From contig CH002995.1 of NCBI GenBank assembly GCA_000149265.1, forward strand, positions 1 through 64,000: a stretch of DNA of 64,000 nucleotides, written 5' to 3'. The notes below the pieces were generated by a model. It saw only the letters and a list, made by a program, of their open reading frames with translations. It had not been told where the DNA came from and made no database searches. Shown here piece after piece: positions 34,385 to 44,943 of this stretch. The translations under genes were made by a program, and so were the position numbers. The DNA is from Ciona savignyi (Eukaryota; Chordata; Ascidiacea; Phlebobranchia; Cionidae). Positions within the stretch are counted from its first letter, which is position 1; the number at the start of each line of letters is the position of its first letter.

Positions 34385-34840
34385 AGAGTCTAAATCTTGA
34401 CGGCGGGATCTGTCTTTCGGGCCTTGGCACAGTAGGTGTCGGGTTGCAACTCTAGCATTTTGTCCGTGGTTGAGGGACTTGGAAATACAGATTCAGGTAA
34501 TCGGTAGGTCGAAAGTTCGGTAGATTTGCTTTGTTTGTAAGGCCACCAGTCTTTAGCTGGATGGTGTAGACTCTCCACATGTAATCAGGGCAGGAATGCC
34601 TCGTTCCACGTGACGCTTGATCTGCTAGATTCAGTTTTGTAGGAACGTGTCTCCAGTCGTGCACGCTTGTGTTTGCTTATATTTGAGAAAGACGGGGAAA
34701 AGGCTTTGTAAAACAATTGTCAAATCCGTCCAGAAGATACACGGACAATTGTCCAGTCCGAGTTCCCTTTTCACAGTTCGCAATAATTTAACGGCGTCAA
34801 GTGCAGCTTCGAGTTCCAATCTGGGAATTAATTGTTAATG
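34385..34840 (-). pseudogene. BEL/Pao pol fragment (RNase H region)
   Basis: The minus strand reads IPRLELEAALDAVKLLRTV, CIFWTDLTIVLQSL (RNase H Asp), then after a frameshift WRHVPTKLNLADQASRGT and, in a third frame, LHHPAKDWW. IPRLEL…A, the WTDSxxVL box and WRHVPTxxNxADxxSRG are diagnostic of BEL/Pao elements. Only about 450 bp of pol remains, with two frame changes and no LTRs. Confidence 0.88.
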
Positions 34841-36194
34841 ACTTAACTAAGTGAACGTTCCTCCCCATCTTTCAGGAGTCAAAAAATATTCAATTCTTTC
34901 AAAGAGTCATCAAACAATCAATGTACATTCTTTTATTTTTCTATTCTTTTAGTGTTAGGTTGCCCTTTTAAATCACAAATCTTATTAACTTTACTGCAAG
35001 TTACTACCAACTTGGCTAAAATTTGGTTTTTGGTTTGGGAACTTTACCCACTGGATCATCATATTTGTAAAGAATTGGCAAAAAGGTCAATATGCACAGT
35101 ATACAATAAATATGACGTCACTATTATTGTAAAAAGCTGAGAGTGCTGTGAAGTAAGTACCTGACATTGAAAGTATAATAATAAATAGTACAGACAAAAT
35201 AATTTTTCAAAACTTGAAATAAAATGTGTTCCAGTGGGTACTAACTATATTATCTAATATAATTAAGTAAGTAATTATTGCAAACATCTGTATCAGTTGT
35301 GCACATTAAAAACGGTATGTCGAAGCATTATTTATTCTCTGTCATGTCCGGAAAACCCTGCCAATTATTAAAACAAGTTGAATGAGTAACAGTAGAATAA
35401 CATTGCCACAATTGAAGTTCTAGCATGTCAGAACTTACCTTGACAAAAAATCAACAATGATTGGATCTTCTTGCCTTGCCGTATTTACAGCTGGTAGGAG
35501 TGCCAAAAGTGCTAAAACACCTTTCAGGTTAGCTGAAAATAAACAATTACATCACAGTTGGTTTACTAAAACTGAACAGTTGTATTTTTGGCTACATAGG
35601 GATTAAGATTTAATCTCCACCATGAACTTTTTGTACGTTCAGACAGATCCTTGGATAAGCTCGACTGTTTTGAAGTTAATGATTGATTGACTTTTTTTTG
35701 TAACACTGCAAAAGTTCTGGCAGTAAAACTATTCTCGATGAGTAGTTTAGGTAGTACACATTTTAATCACAATATACCAGTCAGTGTAAAACTTACCATC
35801 TTCAACAAGATTTTTTTTCATGCAGCCTTTATTATAGAACTGATTTGTTCTGGGGACTACTGAGTAATGTATGTTGATCGAGGAAATAATCTTTTAAATT
35901 CTATTAGAAACTACATAAATAATTAATATATATCCAACCATAGGCGCCGACTCACGGGGACATGGCAAGCCCCCCTACGCAAATTCAACGTAACTAATTT
36001 CTGATCTTTAATATGTTGTTGTACTTTTATTCGCATCAACCACGCAACACCACAGCGGTTTAAAACGATAAAATTCGCCAGCACTTCAATTGCGATAACT
36101 TCCGGCCTCCAGGGCTACCGGGTTATCAAAGATATTAGTTAGCGTGATGTTTTAAAGGTATACTTCCACTGGACTACAGGGTGGCACGACCTCC
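34841..36194. other. no gene recognised
   Basis: AT-rich with no conserved frame. CATAGGCGCCGACTCACGGG near 35940 resembles a hAT-type terminus but no inverted partner was found. Confidence 0.45.
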
Positions 36195-36529
36195 CTAGTC
36201 ACACCAGAGATATATAAACAAGAAGAGAGATTGGCAATGACGTCATATTTGTTTGTTACGAGTTGTGAAGTTGAAATATCGTCACGGTTGAATAATTAAG
36301 GTACCGGTACCGTATTTTGTTTAGATTATGGTTGTCTTTTGCCAGTTATCCGATATTTTATTTTGTTCAGGATGTTTAAATAAATTGTAGAACGTTTTTT
36401 TAAAAGTTGGTATGCATACGCTTTTTATTTAAGCGGCGCAAGCAACTGAGATCGGCGCTATTTAGGAATAAAGTAGTATTTATTTAGATACCTGTAGCGG
36501 TAGTAGGTTGTTGCTACCGCTGGTAGTAT

Positions 36530-36770
36530 AGGTTGGGGGGGGGGGGTTAAAGCGGGAAGGAGGAAAACAGCACACTTAAATTAGAATTATGACATAAGAT
36601 AAAGTTAGTTCTAGGTTTGAGCATAGAATACTAACTTATGTAAGTTAGTATATTCTATGGATTGAGATTAGTGTTTAGGTAAGTAAGGGTTTAGTTTTCT
36701 TAGTTTTAGTGGGCGGTTTCCCTTCTTCCCTCCTTTTAGTGTTGCCCATACGTTGGTACTAGCAGCTTTG
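36530..36770. mobile_element. foldback MITE, copy 2
   Basis: GGGAAGGAGGAAAACAGCAC on the left and CCGCCCACTAAAA / AGGAGGGAAGAAGGG read from the right are imperfect inverted copies. The centre GAGATTAGTGTTTAGG matches copy 1 at 16.5 kb. It carries an extra internal hairpin at about 36622-36660 (CATAGAATACTAACTTA and its inverse). Confidence 0.5.
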
Positions 36771-36931
36771 GTCCGCAATACGCTTGGTAATTCTTACTGC
36801 TAATTGGATAGTCCACTATATTCAGAATACTGAATAGCCTAGTTCAAATGTAAAACGATTTAAAGTGGACTTGATACTAGGGGAAATTTTAAGATTTTTA
36901 CAGTGAATCTTTTTGCAAAACAAGAAAACAA

Positions 36932-37207
36932 TTGCCACAACAATGTCTTAAAAAAGGTATCCCAAGTACCAAGATGAAAAAGATTGGGAGGATAATATTG
37001 CCATGGTTCTTCACAAAGGAAATGCATGAATTTGTGAAAGACACTAAAACGGAAGATATTATTTTAAATCCGCCTAGTAATAGAAAATGTATAAGACCAG
37101 AAGCTATTCCCCTTTTAAATCTTCCTCATCGAACCATTAAAACTAAAGAGAGCCGTTTTGCTTACCTAATTAATCACTGCTGCCTGCCACAAGTAGCAGT
37201 GGATTGA
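36932..37207 (+). pseudogene. possible THAP-domain fragment
   Basis: A 91-codon frame whose middle reads NRKCIRPEAIPLLNLPHRT. This resembles the closing box of a THAP domain (R.L+PDAVP.LNLP). The zinc-binding Cys and His and FHRFP motif are not visible upstream, so identification rests on one motif. It lies inside the inverted-repeat element, where a THAP-type (P or Kolobok) transposase would be plausible. Confidence 0.33.
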
Positions 37208-38749
37208 GGTTGCCTTTCTGGTTCTTGGTAGAGCTGCAAAAATCAGGGGAACCTAGACGACATGACAGCACCTTGAGTTTCCTTTAATGAGAAACATGGT
37301 GTCTAGGCTTTAAACTAAGACTGCCCTAAAAGATTCCATTACATTCAAGACACAATACAATACAGCTGCAAAACGTTTTTTGTATATTTTCATGTTATTG
37401 TTTAAATGCTAAAAAATCACAAAACTGAGAATGTAATTTTCATAATCCAATTAACTAGCCTTACCATACTGACCAGAAGTATAGTAACTATGTGTCAAAT
37501 GTTTGTACCAATATGAACCATATTATAATTCTAAATTTAATTCAAGAAGTAAAAACTGTTCGTTCACTTTCGGTTGTTAAAACTGTATGTTTAATTGTTT
37601 ACTTACTATTATCATTCTCAATTGCTCTTTTATTTATAAATAAAAACAAAGAGATGCATCTTCATATGTTTGCCTTATTTATTAACAGCATATGTTACAA
37701 AGTACAAGTATATGTAATAAATAAATGGCAATTAAAACAATAAATTCAACAGAAATAACAAAGTTTATAAAGTTCACCTTTGTTGTTGAGACTTCATTTA
37801 ATTTTTTTTAAATGACTACTACAGCATCTGATCTTAAAAAAATACTTAATAATCTTTACATTTTCTTCTCAAACCTCTGAATCACTAGAAATTGTAGAAT
37901 GGATTGTAAAGTATACACATGCCCTAAAGCGGACCGTGCCACATTGTTAATATTTATTTATGTTAGTTTCTATACATAAGTTTCTGAAGGATGCCTCAGT
38001 AATTTTAATTAGTTCTAAATAAACAATAGGTTATCCCAAACAAAGCATCAGATCCCTCAATATAATTTTCGTTCGAAAACTATGCCTTTACAAATCAATT
38101 ATGGCTGGACAACATTTGAAAGCACCATTTTTGCAATTGTCTCAAAATAAACCCACCTTCTAAAAAAAAAAAAACTTTATCCCAAATATTTTTTTGATTA
38201 GCATTTGGTAAACTGGAATAAATATCCTTTAAAGATGTAACACTTAACTGCCTGGTGTATATAGTTTTCCAATGTTGCAGGCGGCTGCTGCAATGATAGC
38301 TGTTAATTCCGTATCTGATATTGGCTGTAAAAGTGGTGTAGATTCGTAGATTTTGTCACATTCGTAACGTTGGAAACAGATGATGAAATGTTCTTTTCGT
38401 CAAGTTGTATTTCTAAAATAATAAAAAGTTTCCCGTCAGATTAGTTCACTAAGAAATCCATACTGTTACACTTCCTAAAAGCCTTTTAAAAATGATAAAA
38501 GCTACAATGACAGATACAGTGTTTTGATTCTTACCTTAATCACAAGCGTGACGAGTTTGATTTTTCTTTTCAAGTTAAACAATGAATAAGACGTCATTGC
38601 CAATCTCTCTCTCTCTTGTTTATATATCTCCGGTCACACACGCTAAAATCCGCTATTTTAAAACTTTAAAAATATATATATATAAAATATGTGTGACTTG
38701 AACAAACAAATGTTAAAAAAGAAAGAAATGTTTATAGAAAAAACAACAG

Positions 38750-41145
38750 AGGGGTATGGCCTGGTCAGGTGGGATTGGGGTGACCAGGCCGCGTCCTCAA
38801 CGGGAGGAAGGAGTTGATCGTATTTCCGCAGGGTGTAAAATTTGCCTGGGGCCGTGAGACAGTCCGACCAGAACTAGGTCGGGGCAAAGGATGGAATTGA
38901 AAACTGAGTAGCTCTGAACAGAATTGATTTACAATACAAGGGCCAACAGGGGAATGTTAATTATTCGAGGACTTTTTGGTTGATTTTTATAAATAAATTG
39001 CTACTCAGTGGCGCGGACGGCGTCTACTTTATCTTAACCAAGCCGTCCGTCCGCACGATGGCCGGACCGTCACCGATGTTCAACAACGAACGGGGTTGCC
39101 GGCTGGCGGAAAAAAATAGTTAATCTGTGTTGTGATATATAAAAATATTTATAAAACTGTGTAAATAGAAAAGTGCGATATATTTTTGTATCATGCTTTA
39201 AAATTTAGACTTATATACATTTTTAAAAAAAGCCAGCCGCATAAAATGATCATGCTTTCGTGGGTGATTTAATCGCGCGTTGTGTAGTAGTAGTGGCGCT
39301 TGCGTTTTAGATTTTCGCTTTTTTGTGGACTCGTGCATTTATTTGGCACATCATGAAAAAAACCACTCTGCTGTGATCTGTGTGTGGCGTTTCAATATAA
39401 TTTTCCTCCCCGCCCGCGTCGTGCATACGTGCAGTTTAATCAATCGTATTTTTGGACCCTCCCAAATTTATCAGGAACGTCTTTCCCGACCGGCTTTGGA
39501 GGAACAGTGAGGTTGATGCGTCGTCTTATCTATGGGGGTACACAACTGGGGGGTGTGTTGACACAAGGAGCCCGTCAGTCAAGAACGGGTGGAGCGGGTT
39601 CTGACCTCGCCGACGCTGCCCGGGCTGCGACATCCCATGAGCGCCAGATCTTCTGGCTCCCATCAATGGATAGCGTAGCCAAAATTTCTTGACTAGCCTA
39701 GAGCGGGTCAAACCGGTTATACCCAAAGCTTGGAGAGAGGTGGCGAGACTCCGAGAGGCTCCCCAAGCAGCCACGACTAGTGCGCGGCACCCCACCGGTT
39801 TCGCGGTGAAGGAACCGATGTTACAACACAGTTCGTCGTACTTTGTTACGGGCAGGCCACGTCGGCGAACACGACTGAGCCGTCGGCCCGACGAGCTACG
39901 ATCATCAAGTCTGAGAGCCTCGCCAGTGGCCGCCACGTGTTCTGCCACCGTCCAATCGAGATCACGGGGAAACTGGTCCTATCAACATGATTAAGGAATC
40001 GTGCCGCTCCGTCATCAAGTTCATCGAGCTTGGGCACCAATCCAGGACATGTGGGAGAGAGTCTTAGTTAGATTCAGCCCCACAACAGCGGCACGATGTA
40101 GAAATGTGCTGACTGACTGACCCCTGCTGTAAAGAGCAAGTACCTTCCTTGTTGGAAGGAGGTTCAAGCGAGCTTTCAGCGCAAATAAATACGCTGAAAA
40201 ATATCTATCGACGAAGGTCGATTGACCCAGGCACTGGCGGCAGAATACGCCATGTGCGCGGAGGTCGTCTTACCCTGATTAGGGTGAGACTCCCACCGCT
40301 GTCGCCACGCGCGCTGGCAGTGCACGTGGAGACACTGGATCAGCGTCCGACGACTCTGGCTGGTAATAAGGATATTACCGAACCTGACTGTGGTACCGCC
40401 AAGGAGGTCCTCGCTCCTAACTGCCGACTCGAGATGCGGATCCGAGTCCACAAATCCGACGGCAGGTTTATGCCAGGCTTTCGAGGTACGGTTCCGTTGA
40501 CTGGACCACCGGATAGAAAACTCGCCCAGTCCAAAGGCCACACATCGTCGAGTCGACCGAACTTAGCCGCATAGATCTCTTCACACGCCCGACGGAGATC
40601 GCTGCGACGAGTGGATCCGGCGACGTCAGTATCTTATACCCCTGGGCGACCGACCGTTAATATGTGACTCTCGTCAACAAGAGACGGTACACCCAGACCC
40701 CCCAAGTCCTGCGGAGAAACACCGCCTGACAGGAAGGAGGGCTTGGTCAAGCGAAACGCCACCCTCAAACGCTCGTGCACACGTCGATCGAGCGCCATCA
40801 GAGATCCCTCTGCGCAAGGGGTCGGACTCTAAGATGAAAACTGAGACTGGGCAGCAAAAAGCGCTTCAGAACGATCAGCTTTTGGTGCGGTGTGAGAAAC
40901 GACTGAAACAGCCACTGGAGCCTGGCCGTGAAGTGGGAGACCAGCCGGGAGTTCGTGCGGGGGACATGCCTGATGCCAGTCATGGCGCCCAGGTACTTAT
41001 AATGTTCATCAGGCCCTAACTGGGGAATCTCCACTCCGTCTAACAGGAGTGGATCACCACCCAGCGGAACCCTCTTGCGCCCATGCAACACCCTCCAGCC
41101 GACCAATCCACACTTCGCCTTGGAATTTCGAAGACTTTATCTGGC
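38750..41145 (-). mobile_element. 5'-truncated R2-type non-LTR retrotransposon
   Basis: A GC-rich island in AT-rich surroundings. It codes on the minus strand for the C-terminal half of an R2-like protein and is followed by a GC-rich 3' region with GGCCTGG/CCAGGCC motifs (38755-38900). It breaks off at about 41140, just after the reverse-transcriptase palm, as expected for incomplete target-primed reverse transcription. The 3' limit is approximate. Confidence 0.72.
39526..41140 (-). pseudogene. R2-type RT thumb plus restriction-like endonuclease, frameshifted
   Basis: From 41140 downward: NSKAKCGLVGWRVLHGRKR and LDGVEIPQLGPDEHYKYLG, the post-palm and YLG motifs of R2-clade RT. Next are a thumb region with RLQWLFQSFLTPHQK and LLPSLSFHLR, then SGGVSPQDLGGLGVPSL. 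After frame changes come AYSAASAWVNRP, RLNLLPTRKVL, and a domain with LSDLMIVARRADGSVVFADV then ACP and YDELC, fitting the PD-(D/E)xK restriction-like endonuclease (…DLxxxR.DG.V.F.DV..P). The final stretch LGITGLTRSRLVKKF is typical of the R2 C terminus. The upstream CCHC/His finger and RT active site are missing. R2-clade enzymes cut and prime at specific targets, usually rDNA; no rDNA is seen here. Confidence 0.78.
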
Positions 41146-41251
41146 TCTTTAACAAGATAATATATAATTGGCGCGAATCTTCGACCCACGAGTGTTTACC
41201 GCAATTTTTAGTATTATTGTGGGTCCCAGTTGGAAAAATGGGACACATATT
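41146..41251. other. copy of the subterminal region of the 5.9-kb insertion
   Basis: 41219-41251 matches the reverse complement of 18573-18604 at all but one base (GGGTCCCA(T/G)TTGGAAAAATG then GGACACATATT). It is interrupted by the hAT element and resumes at 44938. The preceding part (AATTGGCGCGAATC, TTTACCGC) recurs at 46903-46945. Confidence 0.6.
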
Positions 41252-44200
41252 CAGACCGCAAAATAACGGTCGGTTATCGGTCATTTGACCGGCACTTGAG
41301 CTATCGTGACCGGCGCTTTACACCTTTCACCGGTCATGTTGACCGGCGCTGAAAATTTATTCGCAAAACACGCGCACTGATAAAATAGAGACGCCGGTTC
41401 CTTTGTAGTATCTGCGTGCCGTATTCGATAGCATTTTATTTATAACTATATGGCGCAATATTTTAAAATTATGTCGTTTGTTACGCAACAAAATATAATA
41501 GCATTTTATACGGGTATTGTTCCGAAATAACTGCGAAACTGAAATGAAAAGTTTTAATGTTAAACTAAGTATTGCGGATAATATTATTATAAAACATGGC
41601 GGCTGGAAGTAGCAGAGAGTGTAGTAAAAGTTTAATTGAAAAATGGCAGAGAGAAAATCCTCAATTAGAGCTTGGAATATGGCTAAAACCGATACATTCA
41701 GCCACGTCGAACTCAATAGTAGCATTGCAGTGTCGTGCTTGTGTCGAGTATGAAAGCGACATTAGAAGCTTGAAGTTTTTTAACTCGCAGTGGATCGATG
41801 GTTCTAAAAATTTTCGGTTATCAAACATTCGTGACCACAGTACAAGCTGTGCCCATAACGCCGCTTTGACCAAGTATAGGAAATATACTTTAAATATTGA
41901 CGGTCGACATGATCGTCGTCATGGTGGGGACAATGATGTTAGGGTAATGCTTCAGAAAGTGTCAACAGACGAATTTGAACGGCTGACAAGAAAAAGCAAT
42001 GTAAGTTATTATGTTGCCAAACACAATTTGACGTTCAAGCAATACGCTCCGTTATTACAGCTGCTTGTACGTGAAGGTAAACTGGATGAAACCCGTGACA
42101 TTGGATTTGCATATTCAAACGAAGTCGCTTGCGCCAATTTTATAAATATACACAGTAAGCTTTTAGTAGAAAAGTTGTGCTTAGAATTAGCTACAGCTCA
42201 GTTTTTTAGTGTGCTTATGGATGGTTCAACAATTCACAAAAAGGAAAAGGAGTTGGTGTATATTACCTATTTCAATAAAGTAGAATTCGTCACTGGACAT
42301 TACCCAACAAACACCACCTTTCTATCACTGAAAGAACCTGTTACCTGTAATGCTTCGGGTCTTAAAGCATGCCTTGAAAAGTGCCTGGCAGAACTTAGTA
42401 ATCGAGAGTTGTCCGGAGCGATTGACAGCGAGACGCTAAGAAATAAAATGATAGGTATGTGCACAGACGGAGCTGCAGTAAATACCGGTGTAAAAAATGG
42501 ATTAAATGTGCTAATCAAGGAGGATTTAAGCTGGGTATTGTCATTCGGATGTATATGTCATAAATTGGAGTTATCAATTCAAGACGCATTCAAAGGTTCC
42601 TGGCTCGACGACATAAGAGAAATGTTGCTACGGCTATTTTATCTGTACAAGAACAGTCCCAAACTGTTTCGTTCCCTGCAAAGCCTTCATGACGCGTTAG
42701 ACGGTAGCAATATTGTAGAAATATTGCATGACAATGGTCTCTGCCCAACAAAGTCGTCTGGGACACGCTGGGTTCAGCACTTAGTTAAATCAATGAAACG
42801 GGCAATTAAAAATTTGGGTATTTACTTGACCAATATCGAAGATGGCCTTGCTACGTACAGATCGGATAAGTGCAAGTTACAAGGGTATTTACGCAAGTGG
42901 AACAATTTTAAATATTTACTAGGAATGGGATTTTTTCTTCACTTGCTACTTCCCATGGAACACATGTCACTAAACTGGCAAAAAGAATACGTCTCCATAG
43001 TTGAGTTTTTTCGCAACATTTCCGAGGCAAAGAAGTCGTTGCTTAAAATAAAAGCAATATGCGTCAGTGGCCGTGCGTTGGAGCTTCCGTATGTCAAGTC
43101 CATTTTGTACGAAACACAGTCAAACGGTGACTACCAAGGCCACAAATTTAAATTCATTGAACAAAGTAAAGCTTTTCTAAAGGAAAATTCGCCGATGCTA
43201 TGCAACAAATTGTTGTCTTGTTTGACGGAGAGATTCAGTGGCAGTACTGACGCTATCGTGAAGGCTGTACTGGTTTTGTTAGACTCGCACATGTTGAGAC
43301 CAGGCATTCAGAAAACGAAAATGACGAGGATGTCGATAACAATGACGATATTCGTACTGACATTATTGAAAACGAAGTCGAAGCTAACGATGTTGTTTTA
43401 TTTTCGTTTGCTGATAAAGAAATTGATCTTTTGACAACACAGTTTCGTCAACCGTTAGAAAATGCAGAATGTGCGATCGAAGAAATAAAGGCAGAATTTT
43501 CGTCTGTGATAGAGTACGCGAAGACGTACTTAAAAATTGAATCCATTGATTACATAGAAACATGGAGGTCGGTTTTCCAAGTCGCACAATCATGTCCAAA
43601 AAAATGGAACAACATCCTTTCTTTAGTAGAATTATGCTTTAGCCTACCAGTTTCAAATGCCAAATTGGAACAGCTATTTTCCCACATGCGCCAAGTTGAG
43701 ACAGATTGGAGAGCAAGTTTGTCAGAACAAACGTTGACCGACTTGCTGCGTATTAAAGTAGAGGGGGAGGATTGTGCCAGCTATGACGGTAAGGAGGCAG
43801 TACGACATTTTCTTAGTGGTTCAAAGATTCGACGTCCAAATCAAGCAAAGCGTAAACAACAATCTGTTACTCAATTTTCAGGGGTGAAATCAAAGAAGTA
43901 CATCGACCAAACTTTGTTAGACTTGGCCAAAAAAGCAGACTTCGACAATTAGCCAGGCCGTCCGTATTTGATATTTTGATTGTTAATGTTTTGTTGCGCA
44001 GTTAGTTCAGTTACAGGCTCTAGCAGGCTTACTGTTTCATTTATTCGCATGGAAAAAATACATGTGGTGTTTTAGTAAATACATTGGTATTAATTAATAA
44101 CATTGATTATTTGAACCTAAAATTAAAAAAACATCGTTTATTTTTCAGTGATCATTTCGCTAAATCGAAGATAATTGCTAGGGGTTGCGCTTAAATTATT

Positions 44201-44937
44201 ATCCGACGCCGGATTTTGTATTAATTATAATAAAGTATTTAATTAATATCATTCATTTACTAATGATTATTAAATCACGTTTATTGTTTCACAAACGTTT
44301 TGTTACATCAAACAATCAACGTGTGAATGGTCTTTATTAAGATACAATTTACCAGATCAAAGCTTTACTGGGGAAGTTCCTTGAACTTGTGTTCCGCATA
44401 AAATAGACATTCAAAACAAAGAGTAAAATAACGCTTATTGGCACCTGGAAATAAAGTTAGTTACCACTAGTCACTTTTAATAATAAAAATATAAAATTTG
44501 AATAACTTTTGGCGTAATAGATAATGTATTAGCGCAGAGTTTACTGTCTTGTACCGCGCATATAAATGCCGAATATCCGGCCAATTTTTAAACTATCCGG
44601 ATAGTTACGTTTTGGCGCATCCCTACCAATTAATGGTCGTATGAAAACAAAAGTATCTAGTAACTATTTCTAGAACCTTTTTTTAAAACCGGAGTTTAAT
44701 GTAAACACTTTTTAAAAAGCCACATACAAAGTGTTAGTGTGTGTCTGATGAAAACTGCGGTGTGAGCGCGTGTTGTTATCTCCAGACGAAACTAATAGAT
44801 TAAACGGCGAAAAATAGTTCTACAGTATTCACAAGGCACAGACGCCCATTTGACCAGCGTCGTTTGAATTTGACCGGCGCTTTTTGTTTGCTGTCGGTCA
44901 AATGACAGGCACCTTCAAATAATTATTTTGCGGTCTG
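41252..44937. mobile_element. ZNF862-like hAT element, 3.7 kb, nearly intact
   Basis: Both ends carry CAGACCGCAAAATAA as inverted copies. CATATT is duplicated immediately outside (41246-41251, 44938-44943). Subterminal regions contain many (G)GTCA(T/A)(T/G)TTGACCGGC-type repeats on both sides, probable transposase-binding sites. A 6-bp rather than 8-bp duplication is unusual for hAT, though subgroups with shorter duplications are known. The interior has one long transposase gene with a single frame break. A possible smaller element or decayed terminus lies at about 44192-44630 (TAGGGGTTGCGC… and …GGCGCATCCCTA). Confidence 0.87.
41596..43952 (+). CDS. hAT transposase, ZNF862/C17orf113-like, with one -1 frame break
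   Basis: The ATG at 41596 (ACATGGCGG context) opens a 612-codon frame. Residues ~50-95 form a TTF-type zinc finger (CRACVEYESD…IRDHSTSCAH). The RNase H-like core has its first Asp in SVLMDGST (residue ~209), a second in MCTDGAAV (~291), then the CICHKLELS motif and, after the usual helical insertion, LLPMEHMSLNWQK. Near 43285-43310 the reading must move to the frame open from 43263 to 43952, which continues with an acidic linker and the dimerisation domain (NNILSLVELCFSLPVSNAKL then EQLFSHM). Total about 780 residues, normal for the family. Everything is conserved apart from the frame change, so this is either a young pseudogene, a sequencing error, or conceivably programmed frameshifting. 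Human ZNF862 derives from this family. Confidence 0.88.
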
Positions 44938-44943
44938 CATATT

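Larger units (their letters stand above)
36195..38640. mobile_element. DNA element with ~110-bp imperfect inverted ends containing TATA/CCAAT/CRE-like boxes
   Basis: 36203-36246 and 38590-38634 are inverted copies sharing GAGATATATAAACAAG, GAGAGATTGGCAATGACGTC. Similarity extends inward to TCGTCACG(G/C)TTG..ATTAAGGTA (about 36280-36305 and 38537-38560). Each copy read outward contains GACGTCA, CCAAT and TATATA in promoter order. Inside are a THAP-like coding scrap and a MITE. Exact termini and target duplication were not found, so the outer limits are approximate and the superfamily is open. Confidence 0.55.

Noticed and set aside
43263..43310. Programmed -1 frameshift in the hAT transposase
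   Set aside because: No obvious X-XXY-YYZ slippery heptamer or strong hairpin was seen at the frame change; a simple mutation or sequencing error is likelier.
44192..44630. Internal hAT-like MITE (TAGGGGTTGCGC and GGCGCATCCCTA ends)
   Set aside because: Ends are only loosely inverted and no target duplication was found.
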